From CAZLFQ01 sp964625465 (GTDB taxonomy: Bacteria > Pseudomonadota > Alphaproteobacteria > Rickettsiales > Midichloriaceae): a stretch of DNA of 18,254 nt. The DNA lies in the NCBI GenBank assembly GCA_964625465.1, contig CAZVFD010000029.1, positions 1 to 18,254 of the forward strand, in the 5' to 3' direction. A model generated the notes under the pieces. That model was not told the origin of the DNA. It searched no databases and was given only the letters and a program-made list of their open reading frames with translations. Position 1 is the stretch's first letter; the number at the start of each line of letters is the position of its first letter. Below, one piece after another: positions 5,087-12,237 of this stretch. The translations under genes were made by a program, and so were the position numbers.

Positions 5087-6730
5087 TTAGAAATCCATCC
5101 CGCCGCCGTGTGGCATATGACCGCCACCCATAGCAGGCTTGTTTTCTTCTGGCTTATCTGTAACAGCAGTTTCCATTGTCACCAATAGAGCCGCTACCGA
5201 AGAAGCACTCTTAAGCGCTGTACGCACGATCTTTGTTGGATCAACGATACCAGACTTAAATGCATCAACGTATTCACCGTTTTGCGCATCATATATTCTG
5301 TTATCATTTGCAGCTTCTGTAAGTTTAGAAACTACCAAAGAACCATCTTGACCAGCATTCTCAACAATCTTACGCACTGGAGCAGAAAGCGCCTTACGTA
5401 CGATATTGATACCAGCTTGCTCATCCTCATTGCCGCCTTTAAGCTTATCTAAGCATTTTGCAGCATAAAGAAGAGTACAACCGCCACCTGGAACAATACC
5501 CTCAGCAAGAGCTGCTTTTGTAGCGTGATACGCATCTTCAACGCGATCTTTTTTCTCTTTCACTTCCATTTCTGTGATACCGCCAACTTTAAGAACCGCA
5601 ACACCGCCAGCTAATTTAGCAAGACGCTCTTGTAGTTTCTCTTTATCGTAGTCAGATGTAGATTCTGCAATCTCAGCTTTAATTTGGTTGCAACGAGATT
5701 GAATATCTTTCTTGTCACCAGCACCGCTAACAACTGTTGTATCATCTTTTGTAATGATAACTTTCTTAGCTCTACCAAGATCTTTCAATGTTACATTCTC
5801 AAGTTTATGGCCTAGTTCTTCGCTAACAACCATACCCCCAGTAACGATTCCTAAATCTTCAAGCATCGCTTTTCTACGGTCGCCAAAGCCAGGAGCTTTA
5901 ACAGCAGCAACTTTCAAACCACCACGCAGTCTGTTTACAACTAAAGTTGCAAGCGCTTCACCTTCGATGTCTTCAGCGATAATGATTAGCGGCTTACCAG
6001 ATTGCGCAACAGCTTCTAATACTGGAAGCATTTGCTGTAGGCTGGTTAGTTTTTTCTCATGCAATAGAATGTATGGGTTTTCATATTCACAAACCATTTT
6101 TTCAGAATTTGTAATGAAGTAAGGCGATAAATAACCTCTATCAAAATGCATACCCTCAACAACTTCCACTTCAAAAGTGTCGCTTTTGTTGGCTTCTTCA
6201 ACTGTAACAACGCCATCACGACCAACTTTTTCGAATGCTTGAGCGAGCTTCTCACCAATTTCCTTATCACCATTTGCAGCAATTGTTGCAACTTGCGCAA
6301 CTTCCGCATTTGATTTCACAGGACGAGAACGCTTAGCAATTTCAGCATCCATGGCTTTTGCAGCCATCTCGATACCACGGCGTAGATCCATTGGGTTCAT
6401 ACCAGCAGTAACAAGTTTTACACCTTGAACAACCATCTCTTTTGTAAGAGCTGAAGTTGTTGTTGTGCCATCACCAGCATTGTCATTAGCTTTGCTTGCA
6501 GCGTCTTTAAGCATCTGCGCACCTAGATTTTCCCATCTATCGCTTAGCTCAATTTCTTTAGCGACTGTGACACCGTCTTTTGTGATTTTTGGACTACCGA
6601 AAGATTTTTCGATAACAACGTTACGCCCTTTTGGCCCAAGTGTTACTGTAACCGCGTCAGCAGCAATGCACACACCTTGAGCAACTTTATTTCTAGCGTC
6701 ACTTCCATTTAATATTAATTTAGCAGCCAT
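5087..6730 (-). CDS. groEL: Chaperonin GroEL (Hsp60)
   Basis: A full-length 547-residue group I chaperonin, which forms the double-ring ATP-driven folding chamber in the cytoplasm together with GroES. Typical family sequences are visible: VTLGPKGRNVVIEKSFG (28-44), the ATP-site motif GDGTTT (86-91) followed by TSALTKEMV, and IVPGGGCTLLYAA in the C-terminal equatorial part. The C-terminus is the flexible GGGHMPHGGGMDF, similar to the usual GGM tail. The start has a clear ribosome-binding site (AAAGG). It lies 21 bases downstream of groES as the second gene of the operon, and the operon ends at the terminator at 4972-5000. No defect is seen. Confidence 0.99.
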   Translation of the reverse strand: MAAKLILNGSDARNKVAQGVCIAADAVTVTLGPKGRNVVIEKSFGSPKITKDGVTVAKEIELSDRWENLGAQMLKDAASKANDNAGDGTTTTSALTKEMVVQGVKLVTAGMNPMDLRRGIEMAAKAMDAEIAKRSRPVKSNAEVAQVATIAANGDKEIGEKLAQAFEKVGRDGVVTVEEANKSDTFEVEVVEGMHFDRGYLSPYFITNSEKMVCEYENPYILLHEKKLTSLQQMLPVLEAVAQSGKPLIIIAEDIEGEALATLVVNRLRGGLKVAAVKAPGFGDRRKAMLEDLGIVTGGMVVSEELGHKLENVTLKDLGRAKKVIITKDDTTVVSGAGDKKDIQSRCNQIKAEIAESTSDYDKEKLQERLAKLAGGVAVLKVGGITEMEVKEKKDRVEDAYHATKAALAEGIVPGGGCTLLYAAKCLDKLKGGNEDEQAGINIVRKALSAPVRKIVENAGQDGSLVVSKLTEAANDNRIYDAQNGEYVDAFKSGIVDPTKIVRTALKSASSVAALLVTMETAVTDKPEENKPAMGGGHMPHGGGMDF

Positions 6731-6751
6731 TTTTCTACCTTTTATAATTAA

Positions 6752-7042
6752 TTACGCACCAACAACAGCCAAAATATCTGACTCTTTCATAATCAGGTAT
6801 TCTTTGCCATCTAATTTGATTTCAGTTCCGCCCCATTTAGCGAATAGGATTTTATCACCTTTTTTAACATCTAGAGGCTGGACTTTCCCATTTTCATCTC
6901 TATTTCCACTTCCAACGGCAATAACCTTGCCTTCCATAGGTTTTTCCTTTGCTGTGTCTGGAATAATAATTCCACCAGCGCTTTTTTGCTCCTGCTCTAC
7001 TCTTTCGACTAGAACCCGGTCGTGTAAAGGTCTGATTTTCAT
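6752..7042 (-). CDS. groES: Co-chaperonin GroES (Hsp10)
   Basis: A 96-residue co-chaperonin, the usual length, whose heptamer caps the GroEL ring. It starts MKIRPLHDRVLVERVE. The mobile loop that binds GroEL is at about residues 18-32 (EQKSAGGIIIPDTAK), and the roof loop lies around GSGNRDENGK. The start ATG has a GAGG ribosome-binding site seven bases upstream (7050-7053). That site lies in the 3' arm of a hairpin in the leader, which may control translation. It is the first gene of the groES-groEL operon. Confidence 0.98.
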   Translation of the reverse strand: MKIRPLHDRVLVERVEQEQKSAGGIIIPDTAKEKPMEGKVIAVGSGNRDENGKVQPLDVKKGDKILFAKWGGTEIKLDGKEYLIMKESDILAVVGA

Positions 7043-7049
7043 TGTTTTA

Positions 7050-7076
7050 CCTCGAATAATGAAATGTTATTTCGAG
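7050..7076 (-). promoter_or_regulatory. Leader hairpin overlapping the groES ribosome-binding site; possible RNA thermometer
   Basis: Read on the minus strand, CTCGAA (7076-7071) pairs with TTCGAG (7056-7051), and inside it UAA pairs with UUA after one bulged A, leaving a 7-base loop: 9 bp in total, mostly A-U. The 3' arm contains the GAG of the GAGG ribosome-binding site. The predicted transcription start (about 7074) falls at the foot of the 5' arm, so the hairpin makes up most of the leader. Sequestration that melts with heat is an inference. Confidence 0.5.
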
Positions 7077-7080
7077 ATTG

Positions 7081-7109
7081 TATATAGTCTTACTACACTA
7101 TAATTCAAG
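7081..7109 (-). promoter_or_regulatory. Promoter of groES-groEL, heat-shock-like
   Basis: On the minus strand CTTGAA (7109-7104) and TATATA (7086-7081) are separated by 17 bases. The CTTGAA box matches the -35 of sigma-32 (RpoH) promoters; the -10 is not the CCCCAT type and fits sigma-70 better. No CIRCE inverted repeat (TTAGCACTC-N9-GAGTGCTAA) is present, so HrcA control is unlikely. Confidence 0.5.
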
Positions 7110-7179
7110 GGCTAATTTTTCAAAAAGCAAAATAAATAGGCAACTCTTCCAATCTCACACAACAATGCAACTAAATCAC

Positions 7180-8076
7180 TTAAGAACGGAAGATTACAAA
7201 ATCCTTTGTATCGCGCACTCTATCTAACGAACAACGCCCATAGTTTGCAAAATAGTAGGCTATGTCGCCACTAATTCTCAGTAAACGCCTTTCAACTTGC
7301 TTTGCATCATTTTTTGCCAATCTAATACAAGCATTTCTTACACTTGCCTCATCTTCACACCCATACCAAGCTTGGTTCACTGTTAGAATATAAGTCTGGT
7401 TCGCTTCTTCTGCGGATAAAAAGGTTTTACCTAACATCTTTCTAAACAGAGAAGTATTATGATTATAACCCACACTGTCATGAGGATAAGACATAACAAG
7501 TCGTCGAAAAATTTCAGAAGCTATCAGCCATTTGAAATGCTGTACATATTCAATTGAGATATCAGAAAGAATATTTGCTTCACTATTAACTTCTTCTTCC
7601 ACATCCTGAAAACTTAAAAGACCGCAATCAGAAGTTCTACTATCAAAAAACTCAAAATTTATACTCCTTTTCGTATCTAACATCCTAGTTCTCAGATTTG
7701 CAACATCTCTACAATGGCCAAAATAATCCTCAAGAAACGGCAAAATGTTATCCTCAAGTCTGCTAAAGTAATATACCTGATTGTTACCCCCAACATTGCT
7801 AAGATGTGTTGTTTTGTATACAGTTGAGAGCAGTATTTTTAGCAATGCCCCATGCATTGCTGGCTCCTCTAAGCTTTTAGGATTTTTTGCCATAAATCTC
7901 AAAGAGGAATTTAGGATCATAACCATTTTAGGACTATGACCTATTGAAAAAGCCAAATTCTCTGCAATCGTCAAATGCGCATTAGGATCTTTTAATCGCT
8001 TTGACGCCAGACTCATGCCGCTTTGAAAAAAACGATCTGTGCCCAAACGACTAATAAATTGCGACATTCCTTTCAT
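7180..8076 (-). CDS. Unrecognised 298-residue protein
   Basis: A complete ORF starting MKGMSQFISRLGTDRFF, with a good ribosome-binding site (AGGA, six bases before the ATG at 8076). I do not recognise a family. The sequence is mixed, mainly helical-looking, with no signal peptide, membrane segment or repeat. Cys and Tyr occur in the C-terminal part (AWYGCEDEASVRNAC, YYFANYGRCSLDR). The N-terminal region has several Met-rich helices (PKMVMILNSSLRFMAKNP). It lies 67 bases downstream of another unrecognised gene on the same strand and 70 bases upstream of the groES promoter region, so the two unknown genes may form an operon. Base composition matches that of its neighbours. Confidence 0.75.
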   Translation of the reverse strand: MKGMSQFISRLGTDRFFQSGMSLASKRLKDPNAHLTIAENLAFSIGHSPKMVMILNSSLRFMAKNPKSLEEPAMHGALLKILLSTVYKTTHLSNVGGNNQVYYFSRLEDNILPFLEDYFGHCRDVANLRTRMLDTKRSINFEFFDSRTSDCGLLSFQDVEEEVNSEANILSDISIEYVQHFKWLIASEIFRRLVMSYPHDSVGYNHNTSLFRKMLGKTFLSAEEANQTYILTVNQAWYGCEDEASVRNACIRLAKNDAKQVERRLLRISGDIAYYFANYGRCSLDRVRDTKDFVIFRS

Positions 8077-8143
8077 GTTTGATCCTAATAGAATAAAATA
8101 AGGACTTAATAAACCTAATTTACGAATATTGCAATAGTAGCTG

Positions 8144-9029
8144 CTAAATCCTCAAATGCTCTTTTGCCGAGACAAAAAACCTAGTACGAGCCTCTTCATC
8201 CAATATTTGAAGCGCTTTATAGATTTTCTGCAACCTAAGTGATTCAGTAAAACCTTGCTCAAATGGATCTTTTAGGCAATCTGCCAAATGCACTGGATAA
8301 CCTATTTTGTATTGCTTAATTATTAATGATAATGCTGATTGTGTACTCAACCCATACGTATCAGGAGCTTTTATTTCTAAGGAATTAAGAACTGCATGGG
8401 CACAATTGTCTTTCATCCTATCATATTCGTCATGTTTTTCTTTGTATTCTTCTACATGCTTTATAAATCCTTCTAAACTTAGATGGTTTTTCATAACCAC
8501 TAATACTATAAAACCTCCCGCATTGATTAATGGGTTTTCGGATTTTCCATTCGAGTAAATTGAATTCGATATTGAAATTTGATTTGCTAATTTAAAAAAA
8601 TTCTTATCTGTCGATGTTAATGTTTGGTAATAAGACTNNNNNNNNNNAATAAGACTTCCAACGAAAATCCTGATTAACAAGTTTATATCCATTATAAAAG
8701 CAATCTCTTTTTTCTTTCCCAAGCCTCATAACTTTACTTTGATAAGCTCCTTCAATGAGTTTTAAATCGCTATTGAAAAACCCGGATGCAATATGAGGGC
8801 TGCCAGGTACTCGTTGCTCCTTATCACCTTTTATATCAATGAACACTGAACTTGCACATGCCACCAAAAAGTTCAAATGGGTCAAATACCCTTCTTTTTG
8901 CAGAATATCCTTTATCTGCCCCCTATTTTGCTCCAAAGTATTCTTATCTGCATTAAGCTGAATTAAAAGACCATTTGAAAGCCTTTCTACCCTTGTCTTA
9001 AAACCTCTAGTAAAAACCAGCGCCTTCAT
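8144..9029 (-). CDS. Unrecognised protein, about 288 residues, spanning an N run
   Basis: Two half frames meet at ten N (8638-8647). The nine bases before the N run (AATAAGACT) are repeated immediately after it. Dropping the N run and one copy gives a single 288-residue frame, joining DFRWKSY to YQTLTSTDK. The ATG at 9029 follows GGGGGC, a plausible ribosome-binding site. I do not recognise the family. Around residue 200 the sequence DRMKDNCAHAVLNSLE resembles the Asn-Cys motif of permuted papain-fold enzymes (LRAT/NlpC-P60-like, often NCxxxV..L), with a possible upstream His in MKNHLSLEGF. That resemblance is weak. There is no signal peptide or clear membrane segment; GGFIVLVVM is a short hydrophobic strand. 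It probably shares a transcript with the 298-residue gene that follows. Confidence 0.7.
8638..8647. other. Ten-N assembly placeholder, 9-bp flanking overlap
   Basis: The flanks 8629-8637 and 8648-8656 are both AATAAGACT. Joining them without loss of one copy would create an in-frame TAG; collapsing the copies restores the reading frame. Confidence 0.85.
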
Positions 9030-9125
9030 ATATTGCCCCCATATGTATAATTGGCGCAGTATACTGTATTTTCTAACCTTTCGGAAGTCAGCTTGTTAGA
9101 TTCCTTACCTACTACTTCTATACCC

Positions 9126-9152
9126 TTGCAAAATAGTGGGGTTTAACATAAT
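9126..9152 (+). promoter_or_regulatory. Possible promoter of the M16 peptidase gene
   Basis: TTGCAA (9126-9131) and CATAAT (9147-9152) are 15 bases apart, short for sigma-70. They are followed by the ribosome-binding site and the ATG at 9181. The same two boxes, slightly changed, occur in front of the MFS gene with better spacing. Confidence 0.3.
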
Positions 9153-9180
9153 ATGCTGGGCAAAAATCAAGGAAATTTCA

Positions 9181-10446
9181 ATGACGCAAGTAAGTAATAA
9201 ATTAGACAATGGAATGATCATCGCGTCCGATACAATGGATAGCATCGAAACAGTTTCAGTTAGTGTATTAGTTAAAACTGGAAGCAGATACGAAGATGAA
9301 AAAGTAAATGGCATTTCACATTTCCTTGAGCATATGGCGTTCAAAGGAACCACAAAAAGAAATGCGAGGCAAATTGCTGAAGAGTTTGATAACATCGGTG
9401 GACATTTCAATGCATACACCTCGCGCGAGAAAACTGTTTACTACGCAAAAGTTTTAAAAAATGATTTAGAAACTGCAGTAGATATTCTTTCTGATATTTT
9501 ACAAAACTCAACTTATGATCAAGCAGAGTTAGACAGAGAACGCGGTGTTATACTAGAAGAAATGAAAATGGTAGCAGATACCCCCGACGAACAAGTGTTT
9601 GAACATTTCCAAGATTGTGCATATCCAAACCAACCGTTCGGCAGATCTATTTTAGGTACTGCAGATATTATTAAAAGTGTAACGCGTGATGACATCGTTA
9701 AATATGTAAACGATCATTATGGTTTCAACAATATTGTGATTGCTGGTGCAGGAAATTTGCAGGCAGACAAATTCAAAGAATTAATTGAAAGAAAATTTAA
9801 CAATTTCGCACCAAAAACTTCTACATCAAAAGATGCTGCAATTTATAAAGGTGGTGATGTCAGAATTGAAAAAGATTTAGAACAAGTACAACTTGTTTTA
9901 GGTTTTGAAGGCGTTCCATATCAAGATAAAGATTATTACAATCAGCAAATACTCTCTATCGTTGCAGGTGGCGGAATGTCATCACGTTTATTCCAAGAAG
10001 TTAGAGAAAAACGCGGACTGTGTTATACAATATCTTCATTTGGTTCAAGCTATACCGATTGCGGCATGTTCTCAGTTTATGCAGGAACAAGCGAAACAAC
10101 TGCTAATGAATTAATCGATGTGACAGCTCAAGAACTATTAAAACTTGGCTCAGACATCCATGAAGAAGAAGTTCGCCGTGCAAAAGCACAATTGAAAGCA
10201 GGACTTCTTATGAGTCAAGAAAGCTCTGTAGCACGCGCTGAAAAACTTGCAGGTAATTTCTCCGTGTATGGCAGGTATGTTCCAGTTTCTGAGATTATTG
10301 AAAAGATTGAAAAAGTAAGCGTACAGAGTGTTCAAGATTATGCGAACAAGATTTTCTCAAAAGACATGCGCCCAACTGTTGCATCTATGGGTAAAATCAG
10401 CAAGCTGTATAGCTATGAGGAGATTGTTAAGAAATTGACAGCTTAA
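9181..10446 (+). CDS. M16 family zinc peptidase (mitochondrial processing peptidase-like)
   Basis: A 421-residue metallopeptidase of the M16B (MPP/PqqL-like) type that would cleave peptides inside a clamshell chamber. The inverted zinc motif HFLEH is at residues 47-51, and the third ligand fits E127, 76 residues after the second His, the canonical spacing. The glycine-rich NIGGHFNAYTSREKTVYYAK (71-90) and the C-terminal half with RLFQEVREKRGLCYTISSF are family hallmarks, the latter carrying the Arg/Tyr substrate-binding pair. The start at 9181 is chosen because AAGGAA sits just before it and the protein then begins MTQVSNKLDNGM, as in relatives. The frame is open 15 codons further upstream but without a ribosome-binding site. 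It is divergent from the unknown gene at 8144-9029. All catalytic residues are present, so it should be active; the substrate is unknown. Confidence 0.93.
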   Translation: MTQVSNKLDNGMIIASDTMDSIETVSVSVLVKTGSRYEDEKVNGISHFLEHMAFKGTTKRNARQIAEEFDNIGGHFNAYTSREKTVYYAKVLKNDLETAVDILSDILQNSTYDQAELDRERGVILEEMKMVADTPDEQVFEHFQDCAYPNQPFGRSILGTADIIKSVTRDDIVKYVNDHYGFNNIVIAGAGNLQADKFKELIERKFNNFAPKTSTSKDAAIYKGGDVRIEKDLEQVQLVLGFEGVPYQDKDYYNQQILSIVAGGGMSSRLFQEVREKRGLCYTISSFGSSYTDCGMFSVYAGTSETTANELIDVTAQELLKLGSDIHEEEVRRAKAQLKAGLLMSQESSVARAEKLAGNFSVYGRYVPVSEIIEKIEKVSVQSVQDYANKIFSKDMRPTVASMGKISKLYSYEEIVKKLTA

Positions 10447-10503
10447 ATCGCACAAGCCTAGATAATTGCTGACTCTAGCCTCAAGCTTTCATCACAAATA
10501 AAA

Positions 10504-10529
10504 AGATGCTGAACCAAGTTCAGCATGAC
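10504..10529. repeat. Palindromic repeat A, copy 2
   Basis: This is the exact reverse complement of 3321-3346, with a perfect 9-bp stem (ATGCTGAAC with GTTCAGCAT) and a 3-base loop. It lies between the M16 gene and the quinone oxidoreductase gene, 13 bases before repeat B. Confidence 0.85.
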
Positions 10530-10542
10530 AACAGGAGACGCG

Positions 10543-10568
10543 GTCATCCCGAACTCGTTTCGGGATCT
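10543..10568. repeat. Palindromic repeat B, compact copy
   Basis: The arms ATCCCGAA (10546-10553) and TTCGGGAT (10559-10566) form an 8-bp stem with a 5-base loop. Its outer ends GTCAT...ATCT are the same as those of repeat A, so the two are related in design. The arms recur at 3357-3398 with a longer loop. Confidence 0.8.
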
Positions 10569-10666
10569 AGCCTTAGGTAACACTGCGCAAAATTTAGTAT
10601 GACAATATACATTCGCATTCTAGTTGATTAGAGCATAATACATGCCTAGAATGGTATTAGAATGAT

Positions 10667-10675
10667 TGTTATAAT
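10667..10675 (+). promoter_or_regulatory. Extended -10 promoter of qor, giving an almost leaderless mRNA
   Basis: TGTTATAAT is a perfect extended -10 element (TGnTATAAT). The expected start, about seven bases downstream, is near 10682, only about three bases before the ATG at 10685. No clear ribosome-binding site precedes that ATG. Confidence 0.5.
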
Positions 10676-10684
10676 CGGTATCTA

Positions 10685-11659
10685 ATGTCTAAAGCTATTG
10701 TATTCGACCAAGTAGGCACACCTAATGTACTAAGATACGTTGACGTGCCAGATAGAAAGCCTGAGGCCAATGAAATTCTCATTCGCCATACAGCCATAGA
10801 GGTGAATTATGTCGATATTTACCATAGAACTGGTCAGTACAAACTTGATACTAACCCTAAAATTCCCGGCGTTAGCGCTGTTGGCGTTATTGAAAACTAT
10901 GGAGCAAATGTTAAAGGACTAAATATTGGCGACAGAATTGGCTATGTCACCTCGATTAGTGGTGGAGCATATTCACAAAAAAGATGTTTACCTGAAAAAC
11001 TTGCGTTTAAAATCCCAGACGATATAAATGACAAGCTCGCCGCTGCAAGCTTAGTCAAAGGTATGACTGCACACTACCTAGCAAATAGGTTATATCTAGC
11101 CGGCCCTGGCAGAACAGTTTTAATTCATGCAGCTGCAGGCGGAGTGGGACAACTACTTTCACAATGGTGCAATGACCTAGGAGCAAAAGTAATTGGGACG
11201 GTTGGCTCTGACCCTAAAAAAGAAATAGCCTTAAAAAATGGTTGCCACGAAGTAATCAATTATAAAACTGAAAATTGGGTACAAAAAATATTAGATATCA
11301 CCGAAGGTTTTGGCGTAAATTGTGTATATGACTCTGTAGGTAAAGATGTAGTAGAAGGAAATTTGCAAGTCTTATGCGAAATTGGTTTATACGTGCTTTA
11401 TGGTCAAGCATCAGGACCAGTCCAAATGGATGTGAACAGACTTGCTCCAAAATCCCTATTTTTCACGCGTCCTTCCTTATTTAGTTACAAGAAAAATCAA
11501 TCTGAGCTAGTTATCAGTGCGATAGAACTATTCACTAAAATCAGAGAGAAAAAAATCAGACCTACAATATATAAAGAATTCCCACTTGAAAAAGCGGCAG
11601 AAGCACATGCATTGCTAGAGTCTAGACAATCAACAGGATCAATTATTTTAATACCATAA
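10685..11659 (+). CDS. qor: Quinone oxidoreductase (zinc-free MDR, QOR/zeta-crystallin type)
   Basis: A 324-residue cytoplasmic NADPH:quinone reductase-like enzyme of the medium-chain dehydrogenase/reductase superfamily. NYVDIYHRTGQY (41-52) is the QOR signature in the GroES-like N-terminal domain, and GPGRTVLIHAAAGGVGQ (140-156) gives the nucleotide-binding loop AAGGVG. The zinc-binding Cys residues of alcohol dehydrogenases are absent, as expected for QOR. The length matches E. coli Qor (327, from memory). The last codon overlaps the next gene by one base (TAATG), so both are probably translated from one mRNA. The gene has almost no room for a leader downstream of its likely promoter. Confidence 0.9.
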   Translation: MSKAIVFDQVGTPNVLRYVDVPDRKPEANEILIRHTAIEVNYVDIYHRTGQYKLDTNPKIPGVSAVGVIENYGANVKGLNIGDRIGYVTSISGGAYSQKRCLPEKLAFKIPDDINDKLAAASLVKGMTAHYLANRLYLAGPGRTVLIHAAAGGVGQLLSQWCNDLGAKVIGTVGSDPKKEIALKNGCHEVINYKTENWVQKILDITEGFGVNCVYDSVGKDVVEGNLQVLCEIGLYVLYGQASGPVQMDVNRLAPKSLFFTRPSLFSYKKNQSELVISAIELFTKIREKKIRPTIYKEFPLEKAAEAHALLESRQSTGSIILIP

Positions 11660-12237
11660 TGCAAGGCTCAGATAATGCACAAATAGTATATTTCGTAATA
11701 TTGCTGGTAGCAATATCAGTTGGCTATTTCACAAGCGCAAGACACCAAAACAAACCACTACTCCAATATGCACTAGTGTGGGTTCTAATCTTTATGGTAC
11801 TAATAATTGGCTATAGTTTCAAAGATCGCTTAATGTCCGAGCTAATCCCAAGCAAAGCAATTGACGCAAATAATATTTTAGAAATAAGGCAGAGCAAGGA
11901 TGACCACTTCTACCTAGATGCTCTTGTAAATGGTAAGCAAATTAGATTTCTAATAGATACGGGTGCATCGGATATAGTTCTAAATAGTGAAGATGCTGTT
12001 ACTGCAGGGCTTGACCTTGGACGTCTAAATTTCAATAAAATTTATAACACGGCAAATGGACAAGTTCGTGGTGCATCAGCCAAAGTTGGAACTATACAAA
12101 TTGGCAAAGTTATATTCCGCGATGTTTCAGTATCGGTGAATGAAGGGCAATTAGATATATCTCTTCTGGGTATGTCATTCCTTGAAAGGTTTAAATCATA
12201 CAAAGTTGATGGTGATAGACTTTATCTTGAGTATTGA
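11659..12237 (+). CDS. Membrane-anchored retropepsin-like aspartic protease (TIGR02281/APRc-like)
   Basis: A 192-residue protein with two N-terminal hydrophobic segments (about 9-24 and 36-52) followed by a single retropepsin domain. The active-site motif is LIDTGASDIVL (98-108), with D100 as the catalytic Asp, and the second conserved region is ISLLGMSFLERF near the C-terminus. One Asp motif per chain means that it should act as a dimer, as retroviral proteases do. Rickettsia conorii APRc is a characterised member of this family with the same layout. The start overlaps the qor stop codon by one base. The 3' end overlaps the convergent unknown gene by 16 bases. The substrate and which side of the membrane the domain faces are not shown by the sequence. 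Confidence 0.88.
   Translation: MQGSDNAQIVYFVILLVAISVGYFTSARHQNKPLLQYALVWVLIFMVLIIGYSFKDRLMSELIPSKAIDANNILEIRQSKDDHFYLDALVNGKQIRFLIDTGASDIVLNSEDAVTAGLDLGRLNFNKIYNTANGQVRGASAKVGTIQIGKVIFRDVSVSVNEGQLDISLLGMSFLERFKSYKVDGDRLYLEY

Noticed and set aside
7043..7110. CIRCE/HrcA operator upstream of groES
   Set aside because: The inverted repeat found is CTCGAA/TTCGAG with a short loop, not TTAGCACTC-N9-GAGTGCTAA.
8604..8722. Two overlapping frameshifted genes at the 8638 gap
   Set aside because: The overlap is produced by the duplicated flank and the N run; collapsing them gives one frame.
10447..10684. CRISPR-like array from repeats A and B
   Set aside because: There are only two different palindromes, no regular spacers and no cas genes.
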